Source: Clostridia bacterium (GTDB lineage: Bacteria > Bacillota > Clostridia > Christensenellales > HGM11417). From it: a stretch of 6,843 nt of DNA. The stretch spans positions 1-6,843 of the forward strand of contig JAFQWR010000008.1 of the NCBI GenBank assembly GCA_017407365.1, given 5' to 3'. The position numbers were made by a program, and so were the translations under genes. This document shows positions 4,947 through 6,843 of the stretch, one piece after another (position 1 is the first letter of the stretch; the number at the start of each line of letters is the position of its first letter). The notes below the pieces were generated by a model. It ran no database searches, was not told the DNA's origin, and saw nothing but the letters and a program-made list of their open reading frames with translations.

Positions 4947-6554
4947 ATGAAAAGAGTTGTTTTACTGTTCCTTTGTGCTGTGCTTTGCCTTGGTATGTTT
5001 GCCTGTGGCGAGCCGAGCAACACGCCCACGGGCGGCGCCGTAGAGATTACCTTCTGGGGCTACGGAGAAGAGGACGAGATTGCCATTTTCCGTGATCTTG
5101 TAAATACCTTTAACGCAAACCACAAGGGCGAGATTTTTGTGGATTATCAGACCAAGCCCGGTACGAGCTATTACGAATCTGTAAAGCAGGTGCTTTCGGG
5201 TAACCGTTGCCCCGACGTTGTATATATGGGTGACGACGTTGCAAAGGAATGGGCAATCAACGATCTGATTATCCCCTTAGATGAGTATGTCGCAAACTCC
5301 GATATCATCAAGCTTGACGAAATGTGGGAGAGCGGTATTTCCCGTTATCGCTATGATGTAGAAAGCGGTCTTTCCACCGCAAGCGCGCCTTTATGGGGGC
5401 TCCCCAAGGATATCGGCCCCACCGTTTTATACTATAACGTAAATTTCTTCCAAAGTGCCGGCATTCATATCGTTTCGGTAGACGAGGAGGACGTTACGAA
5501 GGAGTACGTAGATAGATATAACGCAGAAAACGGTACCCATTTCACGGTCGAAAATATGAAGCGTGGCTTCTGGCGTCCCAATATCGATGACACCTCCGCT
5601 TGGAGCAAGCCCGTTGCCGGTGAAGAAATGCTGTTTAACAACCGCATTGCAATGACGTGGGAGGAAAGCGAAAACCTGTTTAAGATTTTCACCAAAACCT
5701 ACAATTCCGCAAGCCCCTCCACCTATGGCTATTTCACTGAATGGTGGTTCAGCTACGGTTGGTCGGTAAACGGTGACTGCATCAAATACGACGAGCAAAA
5801 CGAAAAATGGGTGTTCTCGCTCGGTGACGAAACGCAGTATTACTGCCTGCCCGACGGTAGCTTTACCACCGATGCAAATGCAGGCGGCACGCCTGTTCCC
5901 ACCATGCTTGAGGCTTTCACCAAGTTCGTTCAGCTTTCTCAGCCCACCACCGCCGATATCGACGGCAAGGGCACGATGGGTCTTGCTATCACGCCCAGCC
6001 CCAACACCTTAAACACGGTCGGTAAAGAAAACTACTTTACCTCCGGTCAGGTTGCTACCATGGTAGATGGCAGATGGACTGTGCCCGTATACCGCAAAAC
6101 CCCCGGTCTGAATTTTGACTGCGCACCCCTTCCCGTATCGGAGGGCGGTATTGAGGCAGGTCACTGCGGCTCGGTTGCATTTGTTATCGCAAAAAACAGC
6201 CGTCATAAAGACGAGGCGTTCCGCTTCATCGAGTATATGTCCGGCCCCGAGGGTCAGGCGAAGCAGGCAGAAAGTGGCTTCAACATCCCCAACCAGAAGG
6301 ATATCAGTATGACGGATGTATTTTTACAGCCCGATAAGATGCCCAAAAACTCCATCATCTTTGTTCGTGCAGCAGAGTATCAGCGTGCAGGTGACTGGAA
6401 CTATCTTGCAGACGGTCTGTGGATTGACCAATGGGCAGATTATCTCAACGACGAGGTCAGAAACGGCAAGAACAATCTGACGGATTTCTTCAACGTGGTA
6501 ACCGACAGAACAAACAGAACCCTCTTGAAATACAGCTACAATTATATCAAATAA
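4947..6554 (+). CDS. ABC transporter extracellular solute-binding lipoprotein (sugar type)
   Basis: A 535-aa lipid-anchored binding protein that should deliver a carbohydrate to the permease encoded next door. MKR, a hydrophobic core and a lipobox ending M-F-A-C give a lipidated Cys20, followed by a short Gly/Pro/Thr linker. The fold signature is that of the SBP_bac_1 class: V-E-I-T-F-W-G-Y near 32-39, P-D-V-V-Y-M at 89-94, the hinge-region motif L-W-G-L-P-K-D-I-G-P with L-Y-Y-N at 149-164, and F-R-F-I-E-Y-M-S-G-P near 425-434. It is about 100 residues longer than common members (about 420-440 aa), with extra sequence at about 175-260, rich in Glu, Asn and aromatic residues. Several Trp and Tyr residues (W-W-F-S-Y-G-W at about 266-272, counted from this start) would suit stacking against sugar rings. 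The substrate cannot be named. It is first in an operon under a double operator; the permease gene starts 12 nt later. Confidence 0.88.
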   Translation: MKRVVLLFLCAVLCLGMFACGEPSNTPTGGAVEITFWGYGEEDEIAIFRDLVNTFNANHKGEIFVDYQTKPGTSYYESVKQVLSGNRCPDVVYMGDDVAKEWAINDLIIPLDEYVANSDIIKLDEMWESGISRYRYDVESGLSTASAPLWGLPKDIGPTVLYYNVNFFQSAGIHIVSVDEEDVTKEYVDRYNAENGTHFTVENMKRGFWRPNIDDTSAWSKPVAGEEMLFNNRIAMTWEESENLFKIFTKTYNSASPSTYGYFTEWWFSYGWSVNGDCIKYDEQNEKWVFSLGDETQYYCLPDGSFTTDANAGGTPVPTMLEAFTKFVQLSQPTTADIDGKGTMGLAITPSPNTLNTVGKENYFTSGQVATMVDGRWTVPVYRKTPGLNFDCAPLPVSEGGIEAGHCGSVAFVIAKNSRHKDEAFRFIEYMSGPEGQAKQAESGFNIPNQKDISMTDVFLQPDKMPKNSIIFVRAAEYQRAGDWNYLADGLWIDQWADYLNDEVRNGKNNLTDFFNVVTDRTNRTLLKYSYNYIK

Positions 6555-6566
6555 CAGGTGACGGAT

Positions 6567-6843
6567 ATGCCTAATACAAAACAAACGCCCTCGGCTTCGG
6601 TCGGGGGTGTAAAAACAAACCGCATGAAGCATACGGGCGAAAAAATCTTCGGTCTTTGCTTTGCGGGCATACCGGTGCTGGGCTTTCTGATCTTCGGACT
6701 TGCGCCTATTGTAATTGCAATTTGTATGTCCTTTATGAAGATCAAGGGGTTCAATCTGAACGGCGCGTACGGCGTAGGCTTTGAAAACTACCGCGAGCTT
6801 CTGTTTGGGGAGTTTGCCGAAAAGACCTTTCTTTCTATCGGCA
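6567..6843 (+). CDS. Sugar ABC transporter permease, MalF/UgpA type, 3'-truncated by the window edge
   Basis: The first 92 codons are present, open to the window end. A polar N-terminus (about 1-26, with Lys, Thr and Gly) is followed by a long hydrophobic stretch at about 27-57 (first membrane helix, with P-V-L-G-F-L and A-P-I-V-I-A), then S-F-M-K-I-K-G-F and G-F-E-N-Y-R-E-L-L. The last pattern matches the G-x-x-N-Y/F motif that follows helix 1 in MalF/UgpA-like inner-membrane permeases of carbohydrate importers. Such proteins are about 290-320 aa with a cytoplasmic EAA loop further on, so most is outside the window. The ribosome binding site is only AGGTGA (6556-6561), and the gene starts 12 nt after the binding-protein stop, which suggests coupled translation. 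A second in-frame ATG at 6624 (residue 20) would still keep helix 1. GTG at 6558 is also in frame but unlikely. Confidence 0.88.
   Translation, partial: MPNTKQTPSASVGGVKTNRMKHTGEKIFGLCFAGIPVLGFLIFGLAPIVIAICMSFMKIKGFNLNGAYGVGFENYRELLFGEFAEKTFLSIG

Overview
The window looks like a piece of chromosome from a member of the Bacillota, most likely an uncultured gut- or rumen-type Clostridia. The reasons are strong AAGGAGG-type ribosome binding sites, consensus sigma-A promoters (TTGACA-N17-TATAAT-like), SipW-type secretion genes, a carbohydrate ABC transporter with a lipoprotein binding protein, and a moderate-GC coding style with AT-rich intergenic DNA. Nothing in the window fixes the genus. There is no rRNA, tRNA, CRISPR array or transposon. 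All supported genes are on the plus strand.

Region 1 (1-263) is the end of a gene for a very small lipoprotein, closed by a clear intrinsic terminator at 221-263.

Region 2 (458-4468) is one self-contained transcription unit. A near-consensus promoter (458-486) is followed by a leader of about 170 nt with several hairpins and two mutually exclusive pairings. Three genes follow: (a) a 177-aa secreted protein with a SipW/TasA-type signal peptide, (b) a 371-aa membrane signal peptidase I of the ER/SipW type (Ser-His, not Ser-Lys) with about 245 extra N-terminal residues full of membrane helices, and (c) a 639-aa protein with two membrane helices, a DUF5305-like extracellular/membrane part, a long Glu/Ala linker and a conserved-looking cytoplasmic C-terminal domain. 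A strong terminator closes the unit. The inferred logic is that (b) cleaves (a) on export and (c) is a membrane partner that could link the exported product to the cytoplasm. This cassette is the best candidate here for a poorly described system.

Region 3 (4469-4946) is an AT-rich intergenic stretch with a second terminator-like hairpin, a near-consensus promoter at 4611-4639, and two large inverted repeats just after the -10 box built from the same half-site (ATATCAA/TTGATAT). These are very probably operators. A leader of about 300 nt follows.

Region 4 (4947-6843) begins a sugar ABC importer operon: a 535-aa extracellular solute-binding lipoprotein, then 12 nt later the first 92 codons of a MalF/UgpA-type permease that runs off the window. 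The expected second permease would lie downstream. The substrate cannot be read from the sequence.
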